Source of the DNA: a virus
IMG/VR virus record: IMGVR_UViG_3300021961_000099
Span: 1 to 60,408 of that record
Length of the DNA stretch: 60,408 nt
Strand: one strand, 5' to 3'
Each line of letters begins with the position of its first letter. Position 1 is the stretch's first letter. Under the pieces are notes generated by a model. It had not been told where the DNA came from and did not search any database. It worked only from the letters and a program-made list of their open reading frames with translations. The translations under genes were made by a program, and so were the position numbers. Positions 14,632 through 22,163 of this stretch are shown here, piece after piece.

Positions 14632-15432
14632 TTATAGATAGTCAAACAATTCGGAAGATTCGTTTCGTAGTCTTCGTAAAGCTTTTTCTTTAATCTGACG
14701 AACTCGTTCTTTCGTCAATCCGAAGTCTGATCCGATATCTTCTAATGTTCGGGGCGTTCCTGTTAACCCAAAGTAATCCGCAACTATAATTCTTTCACGA
14801 TCGTCTAACACATCCAACAATCCAACAAGTTTTTGTTTTAAGATATCTTTAGTGTCAAACACAGCGTCAGGCAACTCAGCATCTTTATTTTCAATCATAT
14901 CTAAGAGTGTATCACCATCTTCATTGATGTTCATATCAAGATCGATAATTGATGGTAGTGTCGAGAATTTATCATCAAGTTTTTTTCCTGACTGTTCTAC
15001 TTCTTTTTTAGCTTTATGTAAATCTTGCACTACATTAACCGGTAGTCGAATTGTTCTTGCGTTATCGTTTAGTGACTGAATTATTGACTGTTTGATCCAC
15101 CACACTCCGTAAGAAATAAATCGTAAATCTTTTTCCCAATCAAAGTTTTTTATTGCCTTCATTAAACCAAGATTACCCTCAGCAATTAAATCAGACAAAT
15201 CAAGTCCTTGATTTTGATATTGTTTTGCAACCGTGATCACAAAACGAAGATTACCCTGAATCAATTCTTGTTCAATTCGTTTCCTTTCCGACATTGGTGT
15301 GTCGTCTGACTTCATTTTTTTTGCTAGTTCTCTTTCACGCTCTGCGGTCATTACCTTAATCTTTCTGATGTCTTTAAGGTAGTGAGCAATTTCTTCTTGA
15401 TTGATAGGTGCACCTGTGTTTTTGTCCTTCAT
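14632..15432 (-). CDS. Phage-encoded RNA polymerase sigma factor (RpoD-like, short)
   Basis: A 266-residue sigma70-family protein lacking region 1.1. Region 1.2 lies at about residues 8-38. Region 2 (about 50-115) has NLRFVITVAKQYQNQGLDLS, then LIAEGNLGLMKAI and RFISYGVWWIKQSIIQSL for core binding and -10 recognition. A shortened region 3 follows, and region 4 ends with LEDIGSDFGLTKERVRQIKE for -35 binding. It looks like the short primary sigma of Bacteroidota, unlike the much-reduced T4 gp55. It would redirect host RNA polymerase to phage promoters; whether it reads the TATTTATNA late motif or the TTGAnn/TATAAT class is unknown. A TATAAT lies 9 bases before the ATG. It is followed by a structured 3' region. 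Confidence 0.92.
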   Translation of the reverse strand: MKDKNTGAPINQEEIAHYLKDIRKIKVMTAERERELAKKMKSDDTPMSERKRIEQELIQGNLRFVITVAKQYQNQGLDLSDLIAEGNLGLMKAIKNFDWEKDLRFISYGVWWIKQSIIQSLNDNARTIRLPVNVVQDLHKAKKEVEQSGKKLDDKFSTLPSIIDLDMNINEDGDTLLDMIENKDAELPDAVFDTKDILKQKLVGLLDVLDDRERIIVADYFGLTGTPRTLEDIGSDFGLTKERVRQIKEKALRRLRNESSELFDYL

Positions 15433-15442
15433 ATATGTATAA

Positions 15443-15973
15443 TTATAGTGTTTTGGAATATTCGTCTAACTTTTGTTTTTCAATCTCAGATAATGAATCC
15501 ATACCATTGATACTAATTTTGTCTAACAACTCATCTAGTGTCATGTTACAAGTTTTTGGTTTTCTCAAGTTGAGTAATAGGTCTGCAATGTCCATAAAAG
15601 ACTCTTCACCTTTTGATGGTTTAAACTCGTAATTAATTTTTGGTGGTGTTGGTTTGTGCTTTGTTGGTTTGGTTTTTCTCAACGACAATAAATGTTTAAG
15701 GTTGTCTTTTGGCATGTTTGATTCATTACTTTTTGGTTTTGGAACTAAAAAGTACTGAAAACAGTCAAGTTCATCATTAATTATATTGATCCAATCTGCA
15801 AATTCAGTGATTGTCAAATCTGACGCAAAATGAAAAATTGCATGTTTGTCTCCGAACATAAATTTAGCCTCTTTTGAAGACATTTGTTCGGCAATTCGTG
15901 TTGCAATTTCATTAGTTGTGATTTCTGAGTTTTCAACTGTACTATCAAAATAAACAAAAAGTAAGTAATTCAT
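15443..15973 (-). CDS. Hypothetical protein with DUF6576-like C-terminal helix pair
   Basis: A 176-residue protein. The N-terminal 90 residues (MNYLLFVYFDSTVENSEITT...) look like a small alpha/beta domain. A basic Pro/Lys linker follows at about residues 100-120. The C-terminus, TLDELLDKISINGMDSLSEI, resembles the short helical motif found at the end of Bacteroidota rhomboid proteases (LDxILDKIxxxGxxSLxxxE). Its role there is poorly known and no rhomboid domain is present here. It lies ten bases upstream of the sigma-factor gene and is probably cotranscribed with it. Function unknown. Confidence 0.6.
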   Translation of the reverse strand: MNYLLFVYFDSTVENSEITTNEIATRIAEQMSSKEAKFMFGDKHAIFHFASDLTITEFADWINIINDELDCFQYFLVPKPKSNESNMPKDNLKHLLSLRKTKPTKHKPTPPKINYEFKPSKGEESFMDIADLLLNLRKPKTCNMTLDELLDKISINGMDSLSEIEKQKLDEYSKTL

Positions 15974-16002
15974 ATGTGATTTTAAAATGTTCTACAAATA
16001 TA

Positions 16003-16009
16003 ATAAATA
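16003..16009 (-). promoter_or_regulatory. Weak TATTTAT match upstream of 15973 gene
   Basis: TATTTAT occurs 29 bases before the ATG at 15973 and overlaps a TATATTTG that fits the Bacteroidota TAnnTTTG element better. It is not a clear member of the late set. Confidence 0.2.
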
Positions 16010-16011
16010 AA

Positions 16012-16650
16012 CTAACAATAAACCCAATTACCATCAAATTTATTTTTTAATGCAATTGTTTCACCTTTTTTGTTGAATTTCCTTTTGTCTTTAGAGGCCC
16101 CATTACAATATTGACATTGGGGTATGGTATTAGAGAGGTCTAATGGTAACTCGGGATCCATATGTCCTTTTTCTAGTTTACAAATCCCATTTGCTCTACT
16201 CATAGGTTCACCTTCTTTTGACCCGCAACAAGCGCATTCAAAATGATATTGAGATTTAAGAGTTGCCCATTCCTGTTCGGTGAGCGTCTCACTTTTTCTC
16301 AGTATAAATTCTGTATATGTTTTGTCAACTAAAGAATATCCCCTAATTCCATGATGATAATTAGATATATTATACCCAGTCCTATTTCCTATGTGCCTTC
16401 CCGCTTGGAAATCACTTCTATATTCAGGAAACAAATGTCTATACCCATCCGTAAGTTCTGCTTTAGAAACAGTTTGACCCAAATTAATCCATAAAAAAAG
16501 AAAAGCAAATGTGGTTTGTGATACACTTTTATTTATAACATTAGGTTTAGGAAATAAAACTATACCTTTCGATTCGAGTTCTTCCTGATTATACCACTCG
16601 GAATATTCATTCCAAACAGATTCTATGTTTTCCCAAGATAGATAATTCAT
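16012..16650 (-). CDS. HNH-type nuclease, restriction- or homing-enzyme-like
   Basis: A 212-residue protein. The C-terminal half (about residues 135-195) has the layout CACCGSKEGEP...CKLEKGHMDPELPL...NTIPQCQYCNGASKDKRKF: four cysteines in two CxxC pairs plus a His and an Asn that suit an HNH (beta-beta-alpha-metal) active site. The N-terminal half (about 1-130) has no known motif and probably gives DNA specificity. The GHMDP...IPQCQ.CN arrangement resembles some type II restriction enzymes as well as free-standing HNH endonucleases. It is directly adjacent to the gp46-like gene (one base between stop and ATG), so it may have inserted into the DNA-metabolism operon. No cognate methylase is adjacent. 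Confidence 0.7.
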   Translation of the reverse strand: MNYLSWENIESVWNEYSEWYNQEELESKGIVLFPKPNVINKSVSQTTFAFLFLWINLGQTVSKAELTDGYRHLFPEYRSDFQAGRHIGNRTGYNISNYHHGIRGYSLVDKTYTEFILRKSETLTEQEWATLKSQYHFECACCGSKEGEPMSRANGICKLEKGHMDPELPLDLSNTIPQCQYCNGASKDKRKFNKKGETIALKNKFDGNWVYC

Positions 16651-19026
16651 TTAATTAAGTACTTTCGAAATGTTGTTTTCTTTTTTGATTTTAACTATGT
16701 TGTCCGCCCAATTATTGATTAGTGGATTATGCGAAATTACAAAAACTTTTTCAAAATAATCTTTAATCTTGATAAAAAATTCTGATACCATTTCTAAATT
16801 TTCATTTGATATCTTTCCAAAAACTTCGTCCATAACTACAAGATTAGGTTTTGGTAAGGTACAAATCTTAGTCAGTACCGATCTAAGAGCGAGTGATGCT
16901 ATTGTTTTTTCATAACCCGAACCACTTGTCATAAGTTTTTCAATACCAGTACTATTGTCAATCATCATAAACTCAACCTCATTCTTATCGTTGATTCTAA
17001 TTTCAAGTTTGAAGTAACAAGAATCTTCCATAAGTCTTTGAAGTTCGGAATTAATTAGTGGCATCATGGTTTTCATTATTATTTTTGAAACTCCATTTTT
17101 ACCATAAGCCTCGAGATAAATTTTATAAATTTTTTCCCTTTCCTCTTCTTCTTTGATTTTGACAATCATCTTTTTGTTGTTTTCAATCTTTTCTTCTAAC
17201 GAAGTAATTGAAACTTTGTTACCTGAAATCACAGAATTAATTTTTGTTTTTTCTCTTTCGAGTTCTTCAAGTCTCAAGTCGGCTTTAATCAACTGACCAT
17301 CAATCTTTTGATTTTCTTGAATCTTATCTTGGATCTCTTCCCACCTTTTGAGTTTGTCTTTCAACGCACTTATTTTCAAATCACAACTTTCAACTAAGAT
17401 CTCATATTTTTCTTTAACAAGTTTGTTTTTTTCATATTCGTCAAACTCCTTCTTTAACTGAACAAAACTTTGTTCTTTGCGGGATAAATCCTGCATAAGT
17501 GTTGTTTTTGTGGTTTTATGCACGATAAGTCCATCAAGTTCTGCGATTTTGGCATTGGTAATTGCCGCGTTCATTAACTCAATTCCACAGTGTTCACATT
17601 TGATTCCACCTTCAACCTCAGACTTTAGTTTGTTGATTGATGAAATTTCTGTATCAATCTGAACCACTTCTTTATAGATCTCGTTGTATTGTTCTTTAAC
17701 CTCATCGTGTTTATCCTCATGATAATACTCACTTGGTTCAAAAACTTTTAGTTCATTAATTTTAGAAATGTAACCTTTCTTTTCAAAGTCAATCGTGTTG
17801 ATTTCTTCTTGAACTTGAGTCGGATTTAATCTACTAATTTCTTGATCAATGTTGGAGTGTTTCTTTTTCAACATGTCGTCTCGGTAGTTTTTACCTTTAA
17901 AAATCGCTTCCTCAACATTTGTTAATTCTTTTGTATTATCTTCAATTTGAGTATTCAGTGTTTGTATTGACTCTTGGTGAGTTGTGATGTCATCTTTTAA
18001 TTGTTCAGATGAATACACATTTGACAACTTTTGTTTTGAAAACTCCCCGTAGATTTCTTTTGCAACCTCTTCTTTTTTCTTCAGGAACTCAAGACCCATA
18101 AATCTTGATAACACCTGACCACGAGCGGTTGGTTTCGACTCTAACAATTCTTCGAGGTTTGACCCTGTTGTTAAAATTGTCATTAAGAAGTCTTCTTTGG
18201 TTCCAATTGAAGTTTTAATAAACGCTTCAGTTTCTCTTCTTTGTTCTCCTGTAAAGTTCAATAATGTTCCATCAGATAGTTTTTTAAAGAAGTCCAACTC
18301 GGTTTTAACATTCCATTCACCTTTTTTGGACATCTTTCTTTCAATGTTTCTTACAATAACATATTCTTCACCATCAATTGTGATTTCACCTTTGACATGA
18401 ACTTTGTCTTTGTTTGAAAATCTATTGAATATTTCTTCAGCCTTTGTTGTCTTGGTTGTTTCATTAAAGAACAAGAACATTAAAAGATCCACCGTCAACA
18501 CGGTCTTACCACCAAAGTTAGGTGGATCTGACTCTACCACCACAATACCACTCAACTTATCAAAATCTAACTTTTGATTATCACCATACGATAAAAAGTT
18601 TGAGAACTCAATGTTTCTAATATACCACTTTTTAAACTGAGATTGGTTTTCTTCATCACCATTCATTTTGTTCTCAACCATTTTGTTGATTGACAAAATA
18701 TCATCAGTTTTTTCTTTGTAACCTTTCGACTCAATAAAATTCTTCAACAAGTCCAACTGGTAGTTTGCATCACTAATGTTTACTGAAACATCAATTGATT
18801 GCATGTCCTCAGTTTGAGTTTGTTTTGCCTTGGTTAAAACATTTACATTAGTTGTGTTATACTTTTTTGAAAAGTAATGTTTAACACTTTTAATTTTATC
18901 TTGTGTAAAGTTTTCTGGTAAATCTTCCCAAACAACTTGTATAATTGGGTTTTCGTATGAAGAAAAGTCCAAATCTTTTATCATAATTTTATAATTGTAT
19001 TGTTTTGGTGGATTGAATAAATCCAT
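16651..19026 (-). CDS. 46: Recombination nuclease ATPase subunit, T4 gp46 / SbcC-Rad50 like
   Basis: A 791-residue SMC-type ATPase. After an N-terminal extension of about 134 residues with no known motif come the Rad50-like start (YIRNIEFSNFLSYGDNQKL) and a Walker A region SDPPNFGGKTVLT, which lacks the usual first glycine. Long coiled coils flank a zinc hook CEHC at about residue 477. Near the C-terminus are the signature TSGSGYEKTIASLAL and Walker B NLVVMDEVFGKIS. With the gp47-like subunit it would resect DNA ends for recombination-dependent replication and degrade host DNA. T4 gp46 is about 560 residues, so this one is longer. Located in an operon with the HNH gene and gp47. Confidence 0.88.
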   Translation of the reverse strand: MDLFNPPKQYNYKIMIKDLDFSSYENPIIQVVWEDLPENFTQDKIKSVKHYFSKKYNTTNVNVLTKAKQTQTEDMQSIDVSVNISDANYQLDLLKNFIESKGYKEKTDDILSINKMVENKMNGDEENQSQFKKWYIRNIEFSNFLSYGDNQKLDFDKLSGIVVVESDPPNFGGKTVLTVDLLMFLFFNETTKTTKAEEIFNRFSNKDKVHVKGEITIDGEEYVIVRNIERKMSKKGEWNVKTELDFFKKLSDGTLLNFTGEQRRETEAFIKTSIGTKEDFLMTILTTGSNLEELLESKPTARGQVLSRFMGLEFLKKKEEVAKEIYGEFSKQKLSNVYSSEQLKDDITTHQESIQTLNTQIEDNTKELTNVEEAIFKGKNYRDDMLKKKHSNIDQEISRLNPTQVQEEINTIDFEKKGYISKINELKVFEPSEYYHEDKHDEVKEQYNEIYKEVVQIDTEISSINKLKSEVEGGIKCEHCGIELMNAAITNAKIAELDGLIVHKTTKTTLMQDLSRKEQSFVQLKKEFDEYEKNKLVKEKYEILVESCDLKISALKDKLKRWEEIQDKIQENQKIDGQLIKADLRLEELEREKTKINSVISGNKVSITSLEEKIENNKKMIVKIKEEEEREKIYKIYLEAYGKNGVSKIIMKTMMPLINSELQRLMEDSCYFKLEIRINDKNEVEFMMIDNSTGIEKLMTSGSGYEKTIASLALRSVLTKICTLPKPNLVVMDEVFGKISNENLEMVSEFFIKIKDYFEKVFVISHNPLINNWADNIVKIKKENNISKVLN

Positions 19027-19029
19027 TTT

Positions 19030-19311
19030 TTATTCTTCTGTTGGTAATTCTTCTTCAAATTCTTTATTAATTTTTGCAGATTCTTCTTCATTTGGAATGA
19101 ACATGAATGGGTTATCTACTATTCTATCTTGAACTATTTCCATGTTCAATTCTTGGTCTCCAAGTTGAGCCTTTAATTCATCTTCTTTTAGTTTCAATAG
19201 TTGTTCTTGAAATAACATGTCAAATGCTTTTTGCATTCCGGACTTTTGTTGTTTAAGTCTAGCGTTTCTTGCTGCAACTTTTTTTCTGTGTTCTTTAGCT
19301 TTCTTACCCAT
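19030..19311 (-). CDS. Hypothetical charged helical protein
   Basis: A 93-residue protein, basic at the N-terminus (MGKKAKEHRKKVAARNARLK) and acidic at the C-terminus (EEESAKINKEFEEELPTEE). It is likely one long helix followed by a disordered tail. It lies three bases upstream of the gp46-like gene and may be a small partner of the DNA-processing complex, but no motif supports a specific role. Confidence 0.6.
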   Translation of the reverse strand: MGKKAKEHRKKVAARNARLKQQKSGMQKAFDMLFQEQLLKLKEDELKAQLGDQELNMEIVQDRIVDNPFMFIPNEEESAKINKEFEEELPTEE

Positions 19312-19322
19312 TTTTTTAGTTT

Positions 19323-19676
19323 TTAATTATTATTCGGTCTATTTTCTTCAAACCATTCAATGACACTGTTGATTGCCCATACGGCACCTGCAGATAACAT
19401 TCCATCGAAGAATACTGAAAAATATTTATTAAGTCCAATCATTTCATACCAAGGAGCAAAAAGTGTTAATGATAGGAAAAACCCTACCCATGTGGATGTG
19501 CATAACACACACTGTATCAAACTTGATACAAACTCAAATACTGGTCTTAAAATTAACCATCCCACATTTGGTTGTGCGTTTTTATGTATCCAATTTCTCA
19601 ACCCATTAAAGATTGATCCGTAAACTAGAATGTTTGTCATTCCATAGGCCGCGATAACCCACATTAATATAATCAT
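19323..19676 (-). CDS. Small polytopic membrane protein, DUF1360-like
   Basis: A 117-residue protein with about three hydrophobic segments: the N-terminal MIILMWVIAAYGMTNILVYG, a central VLCTSTWVGFFLSLTLFA, and MLSAGAVWAINSVI near the C-terminus. The CTSTWVG motif after the first segments resembles the DUF1360 family of unknown function. The protein ends in a polar EENRPNNN tail. Its frame overlaps the next upstream gene's end by four bases. Function unknown; the family link is tentative. Confidence 0.55.
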   Translation of the reverse strand: MIILMWVIAAYGMTNILVYGSIFNGLRNWIHKNAQPNVGWLILRPVFEFVSSLIQCVLCTSTWVGFFLSLTLFAPWYEMIGLNKYFSVFFDGMLSAGAVWAINSVIEWFEENRPNNN

Positions 19677-20518
19677 ATTCGTCTATTTAAATTTGATCCC
19701 CTCAGAAGGTAAGCTTGATTCGGTCCATTCAGAAGTTCTCGGTTTATTTTTTCTAATTCTTTTAATTGTTCATTCTTTTGTTGCAATTCACTTCTTAAAT
19801 TTTGTAAAGTTTCTTGAAGTAATTTAAGTTTTTCATTTAGTTGATTTTCTGAGTTTTCATCACGAACATATTCAATATTTGTGACAATTTTTTCAACAGG
19901 TACCTCGACTATTTTTTCTACTTCCTTGATTATTTCAATAGGTGGTTTATCTAAAAGTTCGTCTAAAGAATGTCTAAGTTCATCTATTTCCTCATCCTTT
20001 TTAGACATTCTATTTTGGAAAATATTTTCCATTTCTTCCATTTTAGTGGAAAATTCTTGTTTGTCAGATTCCAACTGTTGTATTTTTAACAACAGTTCAT
20101 TTACTTGTTTGTCATCTGTTATGTAAACTTCTTTTTCAACTACCTTTTCAACGGGAACTTCTTTGACAACTTCCTTAACCACGACTTTGTCTACAGGTAC
20201 TTCTTTTACTATCTCAACTACCTTTTCAACAATTTTTTCAACAGGAACTTCAACAATTTTTTCAACCTCTTTGATGACTTCAACAGGAATTTCTACTCGT
20301 TTTTCAACAATTATCTCTTTTTCCACCCATTTTTCTTGAACTCCGCTCGTTTTTAAGTCTTTTTCACCTTCATTAAGTGTTTTTTCCAAAAGTCCGTACT
20401 TCTTTATATCATAACCTTGTTTGAAGCAATCTTGTACAAATTTATTTATATCTGTAATGCCATTGTGCATACAGTACTCATAAATCTCCTTGTTATTTTT
20501 TATATCAATGGAGTACAT
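19673..20518 (-). CDS. Coiled-coil protein with VPVEK repeats
   Basis: A 281-residue protein. The first 60 residues form a small helical region (MYSIDIKNNKEIYEYCMHNG). Then come a VPVEK/IVEKV repeat array at about residues 62-130, a coiled coil at about 135-185, a second short repeat block (EVEKIVEVPVEKIV) at about 195-210, and another coiled coil to near the end (NEKLKLLQETLQNLRSELQQ). There is no transmembrane segment. The repeat array nearly matches the tail of the membrane protein at 13264-14433, which suggests a shared structural or interaction role. The gene lies between the DUF1360-like and gp47-like genes. Function unknown. Confidence 0.6.
   Translation of the reverse strand: MYSIDIKNNKEIYEYCMHNGITDINKFVQDCFKQGYDIKKYGLLEKTLNEGEKDLKTSGVQEKWVEKEIIVEKRVEIPVEVIKEVEKIVEVPVEKIVEKVVEIVKEVPVDKVVVKEVVKEVPVEKVVEKEVYITDDKQVNELLLKIQQLESDKQEFSTKMEEMENIFQNRMSKKDEEIDELRHSLDELLDKPPIEIIKEVEKIVEVPVEKIVTNIEYVRDENSENQLNEKLKLLQETLQNLRSELQQKNEQLKELEKINRELLNGPNQAYLLRGSNLNRRI
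20125..20330 (-). repeat. Protein-level VPVEK repeat array (second copy type)
   Basis: The coding strand encodes repeats such as KIVEVPVEKIVEKVVEIVKE followed by VPVDKVVVKEVV. A shorter block lies at 19875-19945 in the same gene. Compare 13387-13530. Confidence 0.75.
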
Positions 20519-20524
20519 TGAATA

Positions 20525-21304
20525 TTACAGATTTGCAAGTTTTTCACTTCCTTCGGTTATGTCATCAAATGACTTGATTGTAAATTTTAAAAATGGTTTT
20601 GGGTTTGGTAGATCAACATAAGAATATTCTTTTTTTTCAACATCATAAATTCCATAACCGTGTCGTCCAACACTTTCTCCGATATTCTGTTGAATTGGTG
20701 AACCAATCATATACCCTTTACCTGTCTTGAATTTAAACTCTTGTCGTTTGTGAATATCTCCACATAATACGGTTTCAAGTCCATCGAATTTTTCAACATC
20801 ATATGCTTCTTCACCGAAGTCAAATCCAAGATCTGTTTTCATTCCCTGTATTGGTCCGTGAAACAAACCGATTCTCTTACCTTTTGATTCTGTAATGTCA
20901 GGTGGAATGTTTCCTTGGTATTGTGAATATACACACCAACTGATGTTTTCGTCTTCATACACACCTCTGTCTTTATAATATTTTATGTCAGGGTCACTTA
21001 AAGAATCAATGATTGGCGTAAGAGCGTCTAATCTCTCAGTGTTATTCACCAAGAAGTCGTGGTTACCGGGTATAATGATTGTTTTAGCAATAAAAGAACA
21101 TTCTGTTAGAACCCATCTAACCATCTCAATAAGTTCTGGTGTCATTTGGTTTTTAGAGTGTACTAAATCACCTGTAAACACGATACGATCAGGTTCTAAC
21201 TCTCTCCACTGATTAATAGCGGTTTTTAATATTGACTTATAAAGATCGTGATCCTTGAATAGTCGAATATGTAAATCAGAAAAATGTATTAGCTTTTTAA
21301 TCAT
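20525..21304 (-). CDS. 47: Recombination nuclease subunit, T4 gp47 / SbcD-Mre11 like
   Basis: A 259-residue calcineurin-type phosphoesterase. The metal-binding motifs appear in order: HFSDLHIRLF (residues 7-16), IVFTGDLVHS (about 40-50), IIPGNHDFLV (about 78-87), GLFHGPIQG (about 146-154) and VLCGDIHKRQEF (about 178-189). It would form the nuclease of the gp46/gp47 complex, which processes double-strand breaks for recombination-primed replication. T4 gp47 is about 340 residues, so the C-terminal capping domain may be reduced here. The two subunits are separated by three small genes rather than adjacent as in T4. Confidence 0.92.
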   Translation of the reverse strand: MIKKLIHFSDLHIRLFKDHDLYKSILKTAINQWRELEPDRIVFTGDLVHSKNQMTPELIEMVRWVLTECSFIAKTIIIPGNHDFLVNNTERLDALTPIIDSLSDPDIKYYKDRGVYEDENISWCVYSQYQGNIPPDITESKGKRIGLFHGPIQGMKTDLGFDFGEEAYDVEKFDGLETVLCGDIHKRQEFKFKTGKGYMIGSPIQQNIGESVGRHGYGIYDVEKKEYSYVDLPNPKPFLKFTIKSFDDITEGSEKLANL

Positions 21305-21305
21305 A

Positions 21306-21527
21306 TTACTTTTCGATTCTCATGTTTGTATTTGCAATTGGTACTCTGAAGACAGGAATTGATGTATATGATTCATCGTCAACTTTTTGCATTACTTCGT
21401 AGAAACCAAGTTCACTACATTTAACTGTTGATATATTACCAAAACTTTGTAATACATTTGATTTTCCTATTGAACCCTCTAATAGAGTTACTTCTTTTGT
21501 TGTTGTGTTAAAAATTAATGTTTGCAT
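21306..21527 (-). CDS. Hypothetical small protein
   Basis: A 73-residue protein (MQTLIFNTTTKEVTLLEGSI...) that looks all-beta with VFRVPIANTNM near its end. It is one base downstream of 21529-21780 and one base upstream of the gp47-like gene, a compact operon. I recognise no domain; similar short proteins occur next to replication genes in other large phages. Confidence 0.55.
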   Translation of the reverse strand: MQTLIFNTTTKEVTLLEGSIGKSNVLQSFGNISTVKCSELGFYEVMQKVDDESYTSIPVFRVPIANTNMRIEK

Positions 21528-21528
21528 T

Positions 21529-21780
21529 TTAATCGTTTAATTGTTGTTTATCCCCACAATATATTTCGTAAGGTTTATAAAAAGGATCGTCACTTGGAAT
21601 AGGATTTACCGGAAAAGGATTCATTGGTATTGGGATTCTGAAAGGTTCTGTAATACCAAGTTTGGGTTCATCTTTAACTTGTCCCATTTTTTCAACGATC
21701 GGTGAAATATCAATGTGTTTGTTTTCAAGTTTACCATGAAGGTATCCTTCTAACCAAATATAAAATTCTTTATGTGTCAT
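21529..21780 (-). CDS. Hypothetical small protein with proline-rich tail
   Basis: An 83-residue protein. The N-terminus EFYIWLEGYLHGKLENKHI looks like a short helical motif that I have seen at the start of small phage proteins of unknown role. A Pro-rich segment with PIPMNPFPVNPIPSDDPFY follows. Its ATG overlaps the TGA of the 48-codon gene upstream (ATGA), showing translational coupling. Function unknown. Confidence 0.55.
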   Translation of the reverse strand: MTHKEFYIWLEGYLHGKLENKHIDISPIVEKMGQVKDEPKLGITEPFRIPIPMNPFPVNPIPSDDPFYKPYEIYCGDKQQLND

Positions 21781-21923
21781 GCTGTTTCTCTACAATATAA
21801 TGTTGCAAGAATCATTCTTGCAAATCTGAAATGTTTAACTCTACCCAAATTAAGACCGTAGAGTAATGCGATACTTTCTAAGTATGGTTCAGCTTCGCTG
21901 ATGGTCATTTTACCAATTTCCAT
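21777..21923 (-). CDS. Short coupled gene, 48 residues
   Basis: This small frame begins MEIGKMTISEAEPYLESIAL and ends ARMILATLYCRETA. Both of its ends overlap neighbours in the way coupled phage genes do: its ATG overlaps the TAA of the zinc-ribbon gene (TAATG at 21921-21925) and its TGA overlaps the next ATG (ATGA at 21777-21780). Without it there would be a 140-base gap in an otherwise gapless operon. It looks helical with one cysteine. No function assigned. Confidence 0.65.
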   Translation of the reverse strand: MEIGKMTISEAEPYLESIALLYGLNLGRVKHFRFARMILATLYCRETA

Positions 21924-22141
21924 TAGTCAATGAATAGTTCGAAGTCTTCGTTCACATGACCACACTCATTACACATATAGGTTGGGAATGGTACAATCGT
22001 GTCTTCAGCACTTCCTGTTAATAACTTAGGAACTTTTTTTAACATGGTCACTTCTTTGAAGAATCGTGAATCACATTTTTCACATTTGATAGTCTGTTGT
22101 TCTTTCAAATTAATTTTTGGTCTAATAATCTCGTCGCTCAT
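21923..22141 (-). CDS. Small zinc-ribbon protein
   Basis: A 72-residue protein with two CxxC pairs: IKCEKCDSRFF near residue 20 and YMCNECGHVNEDF near residue 60. They probably form a single zinc ribbon, with a loop containing LLTGSAEDTIVPFP between. Proteins of this kind are widespread in T4-like and marine phages, with no established role; nucleic-acid binding or a structural part is possible. It lies 22 bases after the nuclease gene and heads the run of small coupled genes leading to gp47. Confidence 0.65.
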   Translation of the reverse strand: MSDEIIRPKINLKEQQTIKCEKCDSRFFKEVTMLKKVPKLLTGSAEDTIVPFPTYMCNECGHVNEDFELFID

Positions 22142-22163
22142 AATTTTTTATTTTTAATATAGT

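Noticed and set aside
14598-14634. Sequence CGGTTCAACCC looks like a tRNA T-arm
   Set aside because: The T-loop-like TTCAACC has no matching 5-bp stem, and no acceptor stem, D-arm or anticodon arm fits. The bases are better explained by the pseudoknot stems.
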